Below are positions 53,374 through 63,600 of a stretch of 64,000 bases of DNA, one piece after another. How positions within the stretch are numbered: the stretch's first letter is position 1; the number at the start of each line of letters is the position of its first letter. A program made the translations under genes and the position numbers. The notes under the pieces were generated by a model. That model ran no database searches, was not told the DNA's origin, and saw nothing but the letters and a program-made list of their open reading frames with translations. The stretch is from Pseudomonas azadiae (GTDB lineage Bacteria; Pseudomonadota; Gammaproteobacteria; Pseudomonadales; Pseudomonadaceae). The stretch is taken from contig NZ_JAHSTY010000002.1 of assembly GCF_019145355.1 (NCBI RefSeq), positions 2,170,001-2,234,000 on the forward strand, given 5' to 3'.

Positions 53374-55173
53374 TCAGGCCGGAACCGGTGCGTGATGGGC
53401 AACGCGGTGCGCCGCTTCACTGTGCTGGCTCTCGCCGTGCATTTCCGCCAGGCGGGTGATGAACTCGTCGACGAACACGCGCATGTCCGCACTGACTTCC
53501 TTGTTGCGCGTGATCAGGCGGTTGTAGCCGAACAGCGCCGGGATCGCGACGAACAGGCCCATGGCCGTGGCCAGCAAGGCCGCCGCCATACCCGGCGCGA
53601 TGGCGTTGATGTTGACGTCACCGGCCATCGCCGTGCCGAGGAACACCACCATGATCCCCAGCACCGTACCGAGCAGGCCGATGTAGGGGCCGCCGGCGAT
53701 GGCGTTGGACAGGGTCGAGAGTTTGGAGCTGAGCGCCTGGTTTTCGCGGGTGCGCACACCGTCCATGGAGCAGCGGATGGCTTCGATGGTCGCGGCCGAG
53801 ACCGATGAGGTGTCGGCGCCCTGGGCGCGGCGGGTGCGGATCTCCTTGACCGCCACCAGGTACAGGCGCCACAGCGAAGAATGGGTCAGACGCTCAGCCA
53901 GTTGCGTGTCGTCGGCGTACATCTCCAGGCGGGTGCCGATCTGCGCGAAGTGCTCGCGGAAGATCTCGTTGGCACTGCTGAGGCGGCTGACCTGGCGGTT
54001 CTTGCGCAGCATGATCACCCACGACTGGAACATCATCGCCACCAGCACCAGGATGATCACCCAGGCGTCCACCGGTACGGCGTTGAGCAGGAAGCCCAGG
54101 CTACCGAAACCTATGCCGGACTGTTCTTCGTCCACGCCATAGGCCGTAAGCTTCGACTCGGCACCCTGGGCATTGGCATCGGCCAGCAACAGTGCCGCCG
54201 GGCGCGCCACCTTGGACAGGCGCAGCTCATCGATTGCCCCGGCGAATGGCAGGTGCGTGCTGCCTGTTTCCGGCAGATCGGCGCCAATGGCCAGTTGGGA
54301 ATTGAAGGCCGGCAAGGCGACGGCCAGGGTCGCGGTTTCGCGGCCATTCACATACAGCGTGACCTTGTCACCTTCGGCGGTGAATGCCAGGTGCTGCCAT
54401 TGGCCGGGGTTGAGCGGTTGGGTCGACACGGCGCGCTGGCCGTCGATCTCGACGAACGGCATGCCTTGGTTCAACCCCAGCAACAGGCTGTGGGGGCCGT
54501 CGCGGCGGGCCAGCAGCACCTGCTCGCCACTGGCCTGGTCCAGGCGCAGCCAGGCGCTGAAGGTGAACGCGCCGCCGGCAACCTGTTGCAGCGATGGGCT
54601 GGCCGGCAGCATCAGCGGCTGGCCGCCGAGCTGCAAGGCGCGGCCGATCACGCCGTCGATGCTCACGCCGGTGGCGTTCAGCGCGGTGTTGGCGTAGGCC
54701 GTGGTGTCACGGGGCGGTGTGGCATTGGCGCCATCGAAGTGGTAAAGCGCGGTGTAGTTCGGGTCGAAGGTCAGTTGGCCGTTGGCGCTGGCCGCAGCCT
54801 TCTGGTTGCCGTAGTACATCCACAGGTCCTGACGCTGGCCGCCTTCGACCTTGGGCACATCGACCCAAATCAGCGCCATGCCCATCAACGGGTCGAAGCT
54901 TTCGATCTGGTGGTTGAACACGGTCTTGTCATCGGCACTCACAAAGCGCAGGTCGGCGCCGTCATCCTTGACCCCGTCAAAGCTGAAGTTGCCGGTGTGC
55001 AGGCGCACCAGCAGCGCGGTGCGGCCCAGGGCCTGGTTGATCGCGGCGCCTTGGGCGGTGGTGTCCACCGAAATCTGTTTGCGGTAGTGCCAGTCGTCCT
55101 GCCACCACGCTTGGGCAGTGGCCGGGAGCGCGATGCCCAGGCAGATCAACAGGCTCAGGAATAGGCGTTGCAT
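53374..55173 (-). CDS. DUF2341-LamG-ExbB/MotA/TolQ fusion protein
   Basis: This 599-residue protein joins a secreted binding part to a proton-channel part. After a signal peptide (MQRLFLSLLICLGIALPATA), a DUF2341 domain (about 25-120: WHYRKQISVDT to WMYYGNQKA) and a LamG/concanavalin-like domain (about 140-335, with GAFTFSAWLRL and GQWQHLAFTAEGDKVTLYVN) should face the periplasm. A membrane helix (about 365-385) follows. The C-terminal MotA/TolQ/ExbB region (about 390-580) has two helices and the pattern AGGPYIGLLGTVLGIMVVFL. ExbB normally lacks any large periplasmic part. It directly precedes exbD and the TonB-like gene. The ligand of the lectin-like module is unknown. Confidence 0.9.
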   Translation of the reverse strand: MQRLFLSLLICLGIALPATAQAWWQDDWHYRKQISVDTTAQGAAINQALGRTALLVRLHTGNFSFDGVKDDGADLRFVSADDKTVFNHQIESFDPLMGMALIWVDVPKVEGGQRQDLWMYYGNQKAAASANGQLTFDPNYTALYHFDGANATPPRDTTAYANTALNATGVSIDGVIGRALQLGGQPLMLPASPSLQQVAGGAFTFSAWLRLDQASGEQVLLARRDGPHSLLLGLNQGMPFVEIDGQRAVSTQPLNPGQWQHLAFTAEGDKVTLYVNGRETATLAVALPAFNSQLAIGADLPETGSTHLPFAGAIDELRLSKVARPAALLLADANAQGAESKLTAYGVDEEQSGIGFGSLGFLLNAVPVDAWVIILVLVAMMFQSWVIMLRKNRQVSRLSSANEIFREHFAQIGTRLEMYADDTQLAERLTHSSLWRLYLVAVKEIRTRRAQGADTSSVSAATIEAIRCSMDGVRTRENQALSSKLSTLSNAIAGGPYIGLLGTVLGIMVVFLGTAMAGDVNINAIAPGMAAALLATAMGLFVAIPALFGYNRLITRNKEVSADMRVFVDEFITRLAEMHGESQHSEAAHRVAHHAPVPA

Positions 55174-55197
55174 GGGTGAAATCTCCGGAAGAAAAAG

Positions 55198-56781
55198 TCA
55201 GAAAGTCGCCTGCACACTGAAGTGCAGTCGCGAGTCCTGTTTCTGGGTGTTCGGTCCATCGAGCAGCGGGTAACCCCAATCCAGGCTGCCGGACAACCAT
55301 TTGCTCAAACTGGCGCGGGTGCCCAGGCCGACACTGGCCAGGCTGTATTCGTCTTCTTGTTCGGGCAGCGGGTCGTGCAGGCGCAGGCGCGCGCCTTCGG
55401 CGAACGCATAAAAGCGCCACTCCTGCACATAACTGCCGAGAAACTTGGCCAGGGACGGCGTGCGCAGTTCCTGGGAGAGCAAGTAGCCCTCGTCGCCGGT
55501 GCGCTCGGCCGCGAGGTAACCGCGCACCGAGGTGGCGCCGCCGGCGGAATACTGTTCGTTGGACACCAGCGGTCCGGAGGCGAGCTGGAAGCCGCCTTTG
55601 GTCGCCGACTGCCAATCGTTGGTGAAGGTGTAGGTGAACGTGGCATCGCCCTTGAGCGCCGCGAAACTCGGGCTGGCGTTCCAGCGCTTGGCGGAAAACT
55701 CCTGCGCATCGCTGCCGTAGCCGAAGAACGCACGGGTGCCGACCACCAGGTTCAAGCCCAGGCCCAGCTGGGATTTTTCGCTGTAGCGGTAGCCGTTGTA
55801 GCCGAAGGTGAACGGCGCGTACTTGAGCGGCACCTGATCGCTGCTGCTGCCCAGTCTCAACTGCTCATCGAAGTCTTTGAAATCGATGCCGAAGGAAAAC
55901 GAATTGGCCCAATTGCCGGCGGCGGGCAGGTTGTAGATCGTCGACACGCCGTAGGAATGGCCTTTGCCCAACACGTTGCTGCCGCCGATGGTGGCGATAT
56001 TGCTGTCGGACTGGTAACCGGAGAACTGCAGGGTCCAGCGTTCATCCAGCGGCGCGCTGTAAGCGCCTGACCACACCTCGGCGTTCGAGGTGTCCTGGGG
56101 GGCGGTGAAGTAGGTCAGGGAAACGCTGTGGCCCAGTTGCCACAGGTTGTCGTAACCCAGGGTGGCGACCGAGCGCAGCTTCTCGGTGTCAGCGCTGTAA
56201 TCATTGTTCAGGCCGAGGCTGGCATGCCAGGGGTTCTGGTCTTCGACCTGCAAATCCACATCCATGGTGCCCGGCCGCTGGCCTTCGCGCACCAGTGGCG
56301 TGACCTGCCGACCGGCACTGCGGTTGAGCCCGGCCAGTTGGGTTTGTACCGTGGCGAAATCCGGTACCGCGCCTTCTTTCAGCGCCGGGACTTGCTCGCG
56401 GATCTCCACCGGTGAATAGTGCTTGGCACCGACCACACGCACACGGCCGACCTTGGTTTCGCTGACTTGCAGGTAGACGATCCCGTCGTCGACCTTCTGC
56501 TCCGGCAACTCGACAAACACCGACTGGTAGCCGCGCGACTGGTAGATCTTCTGCAGCGCATCGCGGGCGCCTTCGATATCGGCCAAGGTCTTTTGCGGGC
56601 CGAGAAACGGATACACCGCCTCCTCAATGGTCGCCGCATCCAGCGCCGTGTTGCCGCGCACGAAATACTCGTTGACGTCGACCTTGCGCGCCGCCGCTTC
56701 CTCATCGGCCAGCGCCGTTTGCGTCAGGCTCCAAAGCGTCACGCAACACAGCGCCAGCGTTAATTTGAACAGATGCTCCAC
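55198..56781 (-). CDS. TpsB outer-membrane transporter (ShlB/FhaC/HecB family)
   Basis: This is a protein of about 527 residues that should export the large TpsA through the outer membrane. POTRA-type domains (about 35-185, with LQKIYQSRGYQSVFVELPEQ and VRVVGAKHYSPVEIREQVPA) precede a 16-strand beta-barrel. The barrel has the lid-loop motif GGATSVRGYLAAE near 430 and a C-terminal Phe (HFSVQATF). GTG 56781 gives an ideal signal peptide (EHLFKLTLALCCVTLWSL, TQTALA) and has AGGGGG upstream. ATG 56814 would add a basic 11-residue leader. It lies downstream of the hybrid Phd/transposase gene and upstream of the ExbB fusion. Confidence 0.92.
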   Translation of the reverse strand: MEHLFKLTLALCCVTLWSLTQTALADEEAAARKVDVNEYFVRGNTALDAATIEEAVYPFLGPQKTLADIEGARDALQKIYQSRGYQSVFVELPEQKVDDGIVYLQVSETKVGRVRVVGAKHYSPVEIREQVPALKEGAVPDFATVQTQLAGLNRSAGRQVTPLVREGQRPGTMDVDLQVEDQNPWHASLGLNNDYSADTEKLRSVATLGYDNLWQLGHSVSLTYFTAPQDTSNAEVWSGAYSAPLDERWTLQFSGYQSDSNIATIGGSNVLGKGHSYGVSTIYNLPAAGNWANSFSFGIDFKDFDEQLRLGSSSDQVPLKYAPFTFGYNGYRYSEKSQLGLGLNLVVGTRAFFGYGSDAQEFSAKRWNASPSFAALKGDATFTYTFTNDWQSATKGGFQLASGPLVSNEQYSAGGATSVRGYLAAERTGDEGYLLSQELRTPSLAKFLGSYVQEWRFYAFAEGARLRLHDPLPEQEDEYSLASVGLGTRASLSKWLSGSLDWGYPLLDGPNTQKQDSRLHFSVQATF

Positions 56782-56840
56782 ATCGCCCCCTGACTTTCTA
56801 TTTTTGTGCGCCATCGCCGATTGCCCGGCGTGCGGCCTGC

Positions 56841-57434
56841 TCAATTGCTGGTGATCGAGGTGTTGCCGTGCCGGGCCAGCCAGGTGTGCAGCAAGGCGAA
56901 GTTCAACGAGAACTCCGGCATGTGCAGCAAGGCGCCACAAAACACGTCACCGATGATTTTCTGGATCAGTTGCACCGCACGCGGGTTGTGCAGCAGCGTG
57001 GCGATGTCGCGGGTCAGTGCATGGCTGCTCCAGACCTTCTGGTTCAGGTCCAGGCCGACAAACCAGCGAAACAGCAGGTTGTAATTCAGCTGTTCGTGCA
57101 GTTGCTGCTCGCTGGGCACCGAATACAGCAGTTGCAGCAAGAGGATCTGCAGCACGGTGTGCGGAGCGATCGACATCGGCGCTTCAGCCACCAGCCAGTC
57201 ACGATGTTGTTCAAGCACCTCATCGATCTGTGGGCGCAGCAACACCAGCGAATGCCCCGCCGGAATGTAGCTGGACACTTCTTTCAGCGCGCCCTGCCAG
57301 TCGTCCTGCGAGACGATCCATACCCACGGTGCGCCGTAGCGATACACCGAAACCGGCTTCTTGCGCGCCGCTTCGACGATCTTCGACAAGCGCTGGTCGA
57401 GCTCCTGCATACCTACTTTCGAGTAACGTTCCAT
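56841..57434 (-). CDS. Hybrid protein: Phd-like N-terminus fused to IS5-type transposase N-terminal domain
   Basis: This is a 197-residue protein. Residues 1-50 (MERYSKVGMQELDQRLSKIV, then ARKKPVSVYRYGAPWVWIVS) look like a Phd/YefM antitoxin DNA-binding fold. Residues about 75-150 (ILLLQLLYSVPSEQQLHEQL, then NYNLLFRWFVGLDLNQKVWS) match the DUF772 N-terminal domain of IS5-family transposases. The catalytic DDE domain is absent, there are no insertion-sequence ends, and the reading frame is intact. A conserved domesticated protein is therefore more likely than an insertion-sequence remnant. It sits between tpsA and tpsB. From memory, P. aeruginosa PA0691 (PhdA) at the same spot has been linked to biofilm cell survival. 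Confidence 0.82.
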   Translation of the reverse strand: MERYSKVGMQELDQRLSKIVEAARKKPVSVYRYGAPWVWIVSQDDWQGALKEVSSYIPAGHSLVLLRPQIDEVLEQHRDWLVAEAPMSIAPHTVLQILLLQLLYSVPSEQQLHEQLNYNLLFRWFVGLDLNQKVWSSHALTRDIATLLHNPRAVQLIQKIIGDVFCGALLHMPEFSLNFALLHTWLARHGNTSITSN

Positions 57435-57589
57435 AGTTCCCACGTGCCCCACTCCTGGCGTCTTGCCGACGGCTGGGGAGACCACTTGTGGCGGCCTCCA
57501 GCGCGTTACATAGGAGAGACGGGAGTGGCCGGGAGCTACCGAACTTTTGTCATGAAAGCTTCATTTGGAATTGGATGGGGGGCAATGCA

Positions 57590-57621
57590 GACAAAAAAAC
57601 GGGGCAATCACTGATTGCCCC
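57590..57621 (-). terminator. Rho-independent terminator after tpsA
   Basis: GGGGCAAT and ATTGCCCC form a hairpin with a five-base loop (57601-57621). On the minus strand a run of seven T follows (57599 downward). It lies 32 bases past the tpsA stop codon, so most transcription should end before the Phd/transposase hybrid gene. Confidence 0.8.
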
Positions 57622-57653
57622 AAAAGTTACATCGAGAGGTTCTTTGCAAAGCC

Positions 57654-60600
57654 TTACAAACTGATCTGCTGGCGCTCCTCATCGGTCAACCGCGCCCGCG
57701 CTTGCTCACTCAAAGGCCCGGCCCCCAGCACCTGCACCGGGCTGTCGGGGTTGTAGCCCGAGGTTTTCTGCTGTGCCTGCGGCTCGCGCTGCACCGGCTC
57801 GGCGCCAAAGCTCAACACCTCCACCGTCACGATCGACGCCCTGCCCTGTTTGGCCGCCGCCTGTTGACTGCGCGCCGCATCTTCCGCCGCCTGGGACGCC
57901 GCCGCGCCTGCCGCGCTGGCCGAACTCAAGGCGCCGGTATTGACCGTCGCCGACACCGGCACCCCGGACGACTTGCCCTGGGTCTGGATGTTCGCAGCGT
58001 TGACCACGCGCAAGGCCGCGATGTTGACGTTGCCCGATACCCGAATGCCCGCCTCGCCCGCATCGATGGTCCCGGCCGGGGCCAACAGGTCGATATCACC
58101 GGCCGGCACTTCGGCAATCGGGGCCAGCGTGGCGATACCGGCACCGGAGCTTGGCACGCTCGGCGACAGGGTCACGTTGCCCCAGGTGTCGTAGATGCGC
58201 TTGGGCGGGGTGTAGAGCACGGTGGTTTTCGAGCCACGCCCGGCGTTGATATCGCCTTCGTTGGACCAGGCAAGAATCGCGCCGCCGAAGGTGGTCATGA
58301 TCCGGCTCTGGCCGAGCAGGATGCTGCCCTGGGCATACAACTGTATGTCCCCGGCACCTTGGGTGAGCACCCCGGCGCTGGCCGGCGGTACCGTGCCTTC
58401 GATACCGAACACCTGCTGCCCGCCCGGGCTGAGCATCTGGATATTGCCGCCAAACAGGGTGCGCACGCCGGCGCCGCCATAGAGGGTGATGTCGCCGTCA
58501 TACACAATCGGGTTGCCCGCCACGTCCTTGCCCGGCAATAACGCGGCAATGGCCGCGCGGCTGCGGGCAAAGCTGCCGGAACGTGGGCCTGCGCTCTGGT
58601 TGAACTCGCGGCCGCCGTCGCGCACTTCGGCGAAGTACACCGAGCGGGCGAAGATCCGTTGCTGCTCGGGGCCCAGGCCGGCGAAGTACGCCCGCGCCTG
58701 GTCGGCGTCGCCGCTGAAGGCATAGCGCTCGCTGAGCCATTGCAACAGTTCGGCCTCGTAGGTTTTCGCCACCTTGCCGGCCTGCGCCGCCAGCGCTACA
58801 CCTTCGACCGCCTGGTTGGCGCGGTCCAGGTATGGCGTGACGAACTTCAGGTAATCCAGGCCATTGAGCCCAACCCCGGCTTCCAGCACGACGGACGCGC
58901 CCGGACGCGAATCCCCTACCGCCACCGGTCCCAGGCTGATGATCGAGGCCTTGTCCTCCATCAGCAGGTTGCGCCCGGCGCTGACTTCCAGGGTACCGGG
59001 GCCGGCGACGTTGAAGCTGCTGTAGACGATATCGCGCCCGGCGGACACCACCGACACGTCCTCGGGACGGTTGTGAACGAACAGATTGCCGCTGCTGACG
59101 CCGGTGTAATCACCGTTGTAGGCCAACAACGAAGGGAGCACCGTCGGCAAGCCCAGATACGTGCCGGAACCGACGATATCCCGCCCCGCCCGCATCCAGA
59201 CCGGGCCGGCGGCCTCATAGCGCACCTGGCCCTGACGCGCGCCATCGAACGTCAGGATCTCACCGCTGCGCAACCCCACGATGTCGCCTTGGTGGGTGTA
59301 AAACCTCGCGGGTTCTGCCTGGGAAGCCGGGCGCGCAAGATCGGTTGGGCTGCGAAAGGCGAACAAGGAAAGGTCAGCTTGTATCGCGTCACTGCCCAGA
59401 TTGTCGACGACGAACGTGAATCCATTTCTGCCGACAAAGGCTGGCGCAAAAGGCGTCGGTATCGAACCCGGGCTGTCACCCGACTGGTTGACCGCGTAGC
59501 CGCTGGCGTAGATCGAGTCCCCCGCCAACATTGCCAGCCGCCCGCTGCTTGAGGGCGCCAGCAATAGCGAATAAGCGGGATTGTTAACTGGCGCACCCGC
59601 GCTCAACGCGGACTGACCGAGGTAAATACTGCCGTTGGCGGCCACCACGCCGAGTTTGGAGGGGAAGATAAACCGTCCATCGGTACTGGAGTAGTTCTGG
59701 CCCTGCAGGGGAGTGCCGCCACTTGCCCCCAACGACACACTCTGCACGCTAGGGGTCAAACTGCCACCTGCGGAGAACAAGTCGATGGCGGTACGCTCCG
59801 TCCATAACGAAAACCATGTGGACCCGCTGCCATAGTCTTTGCCGTTGTAGTTGAACGCTTGGGTATTTTCGGTAGAAATCCGCCCCGGATCGCCCGTTCC
59901 CGACAGCACCAGGTCACCCCGGGTAAACAGGTTGGCCGTGGCGTCGCCCAGCATCAGCGTCATCCCACCGGTAGCTGTTCCCAAGCTTGCGGTATAAGGC
60001 GAATAGGCCCGGGTTTCCTTGGCATCCTGATCCAAACTGAAACTGCCGTAGTTCAAGGCAATGCCCCCCAGGCTGCCTGCCTGCACATTCAGGGCACCAC
60101 GCAGATTGGTCAGCACACCGTTGAGGCTGAGCACTTGCTGTTTATAGTCGGCTGACAGCGTACTGGTGTTGTTAGCCGTGATGGTCGCACGAGCATCCAG
60201 CCCGGGGTTCAAATCCCCGCCCATGCGCACATCCAGGTCACCGCCACCGGTCAGCAGCAGTTGACCATTCACCACCCGACCAGTGCTGCCCACTGCCAAT
60301 ACCAGCCCTTCGCTGCGCGGTGCTCGCAACGCGTCGCCGCGGCGAACCAACATGCCGGCATCGCTGCCCAAGTCCAGGGTCATGTTGCCTCCACCCAAAG
60401 TGCCGACTCCAGTGAACCCCACCAGCCGCGGCAGCAGGTTTATCTGGGCGCTGTCCTCCAATTCAGATTTGGCACCGCTTATGCCCTGCACATACGTGCC
60501 GAAGTTGATCCACCAGCTGGTCGGCACGGGGGATACACCCGTGGTATCGCCCGTCCCTTGGCGCCACAACCAGTTGCCCAGGTTCGCACTGCTGAGTTGG

Positions 60601-63600
60601 GTGCGGCCGTCGTTGGGCATTGACACGCCTTGGTTCGGCGTCCAGGCGTTGCCCGTGAGGCTGGCGCCGGTGCGCAGCAACAGGTTGCCGCCGCCGTCGG
60701 GATACCAGGCGGCGTAAGGGCTGGCAGTGCTTTCATCGACCAGGCTTTCATAATCCTTGGCCGCCTTGCCCAGCACCGTGTCTTGCGCAGCCTTGGCGCG
60801 AGCCCGATCAAAGTCGGCAGTGGCACTGCCTGCGCGAGAAGCGCTGGAAGCGCCTGCGGTATAGATGCCGTAGGGCGATTGCATCGACACGTTGCCCGCA
60901 GCGATCAGGTCCAGGTCACCGGTGCCGGTGCGCAGCACGCTGAAATGCTGGCCCACGGGTGAAACCAGTTTTACCGGCCCCACGGTCACCTGCTCGGGTA
61001 TTGCGGGAAGAGGTTCGCCTAGGGAAATGCAGAAACCGGGTTCACTGCATGAGGATTCATCCGTAGGCGAGACTGGTTGGCCGGGTACTTTTCCGAACAG
61101 TTCGCCCAGTTCGTCCCACACATACTTGACGCGCACACACATGTCAGGTTCATCACAAAGACCCGAATCGGACGTCGGCACCGGGGTACCCGCCTCGACG
61201 CCGAACAGCTCGCCGGCAAGGTCACTCCAGTACCAAGCTCCCCCTGGCTGGGCGGGTTGCCCCGGAATGATGACTTTGCTGTGGGTCTCGTAAATGCCGT
61301 AGTGCGTGTCGGCCAGGGTCAGGTCGCCGACAAAGGCCGGCTGGATCGAACGCGTGTCCGCAGCCTGGGTATCGGCACCGGACACCAGGCGCAACGACCA
61401 CGACTGCGAGCCTTCGGCCAGCATCGGCGCAATGGCCCAGTTCTGGCGCGCCGTGGCGCCGGTCACGGTGCGCAACGGCACCGACAACGCGCCATTGGGC
61501 AATTTGACGTCCGTGCCAAAAGGAATCAGCGCCCCGACATTGAGTGCCAGGCTCTCGGCCAGCACCACACCGTCGACCGCACTGCCGGTCACCGTGCCAC
61601 GGCTGGGCAAGGGCACGCCGGCCGGCCAGGTCATCGCATGCAGAGAGGCCGCGCCCGCCAGTACCGTACCGGCGTCCAGTCGCGTACCGACGGCCAATAC
61701 AACCGGTTGTTGCAACAAGGTGCCGGCGGCATACAGCAGGTTGCCGGCGCCGTCGCGCACCGCCGCGCTCAATACGGTATTGGCCGGCAGGGTCAGTGCC
61801 GCATCGAGAATGCCCTGGGTCGGCAGCACGGTGCCTTGCGCCAGTGTGGTGGCCTGGATCGGCAACGGGTAGTTGAGGGTCTTGCCCGCAGGGAACGCAC
61901 TGCCTGCGGCCAGCACCACGCCAGGGCCTGGCACAATCACATCGCTGCCGAACCCCTGCAGACCAGGGGTCAACACCCAGCCGTTGTCGTCCGGAGTGGC
62001 CGGCGGCGGGGCGAAGCCATCGTTGATGCTGCCGTAGACATCCAGGTTGCCGCCGGCGCGCACCACCAGGCTGCCGACATCGCCCGACCCCTTGACCAAC
62101 GTCTTCTGCGTGTTGGGATTGACGCTGGCATAGCGCATGCCCGACAGGTCCAGGTCGCCACTGACCACCAGATCGCCTTCGGTGACGATTTCCACGCCTG
62201 GGCGCAGGTGGAAGGCATCGCTGTAGTTGCTGTTGTTCAAGCCGGCGAGCTTGCCCTGCATCAGCCCGGTATTGTTCAAGGCGTTGTTGATGAAGGTTTC
62301 GGCAAGTTCGTGTTTTTTCGTCAGGTAGGCCTGGTCGATAAACTGATACGGTCGGCCGCTGGCCGACGGCGCGGGGCCAACCGGTGCATCGGTGTAACGG
62401 GCCACCGCGTTGACCGCAATGGAACGGGCGCCGAGGATATTGACCCGCCCGCCGGCATCGATAGCCACGTCATTGGCATTGAGCCGTGGCGCGTTCAGCT
62501 CCAGGGTGCCCCGGGCCAGGCCGTCGTATTGCCCACGGCCGCTGCCCACGGCTGCGGCCGTGCCGTGACGCAGATCGATGCGCACGCCATCGGCCAGGGT
62601 CAATTGACCGTCACCGCTGTTGAGTTCAACCATCGCACGGTTCGGCGCATCGATGATTTTGCCGTAACTGTCGACCCGCAATGTACTGCCGTGGGCGTCC
62701 AGCACGGCGCTGCCGGCGAGGGTCAGGCCCTGCTTGCCGGCCAGGCGAATGCTGCCGACCCGCTCGCCACTGGCGTCGATGGTGCCCAGCACCGTCAAGC
62801 TGCCGTTGTCCACCGAGACATTGACTTGATTGGCCTTGAGCTCATCGCCGATCACCAGGTTGCCCTGCTTGAGCTGGAAGCTGCGTGAGCCAAACACCTG
62901 CCCCTGGTTCAAGCGTTGGTTCAACGCGGCAAAATTCCCCACCTGCTGCGCCCGAATATCCACCCCGCCCGCCTTGTACGGCACCAGGGTTCCGCCGGCA
63001 TCGTAATAGCCGCTGCTACCCGCGCGAACCTGCCCTTGGAGGTCGACCTGACCGGCTGCGGCGTCCACGGCCACGGCCTTGAGCAGGCCACCCTGGTTGA
63101 ATTGGGCTGACAGGTCGATGAGCGCACCCGCCGCCTGGCGAATATTGCCGTGGCGGCTTTCCAGGCTGACGTCACCGCCCCAGCTGTATTTGCTGACGTC
63201 GTTGATCTGCACTTTGCGACCGCTGAGGTCCAGGCGCGAAGCTGCGCCCAGGGTCAATGCCTCATCGGCGCTGAGGGTCAGCTTGCCGCTGGGCAGTACC
63301 ACTGACGTGTCGAGGGTCACGCTGCGCCCGGCCAACAGCAACTCGGCGCCCAGTGCGTCGATGGCTGCCGCATCCACCGGCGCCGCACCGCCGGCCGGCG
63401 CCACCACGGTCACCGCGCCACCGGCGGTGATGCGATTGACCGAGCCGGCTGCGCCGGTCAGCAACGGCGCGGTAAGGGTCAGGTTGCCGCCGCTGTAGGC
63501 AAAGCCCTTGCCGGCTTCATAGGCACCCTGAGTCTGATGCACCGCCAAGCTGCCTTTGTGGTTGGCGGTGATGCGTTCGCTGGCGTTGAGGTTGACGTTG

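Noticed and set aside
57540..57570. PHO-box-like CTTTCAT on the minus strand before the Phd/transposase gene
   Set aside because: Only one half-repeat resembles CTGTCAT. The second repeat at the required spacing is missing.
57654..58000. Contact-dependent-inhibition toxin tip at the TpsA C-terminus with an immunity gene after it
   Set aside because: No VENN-like motif or variable toxin domain is visible, and the next gene is the Phd/transposase hybrid beyond a terminator.
61077..62888. 603-codon plus-strand open frame opposite tpsA
   Set aside because: The same situation: it is complementary to a beta-helix coding sequence with strong third-position GC, and it has no recognisable domain.
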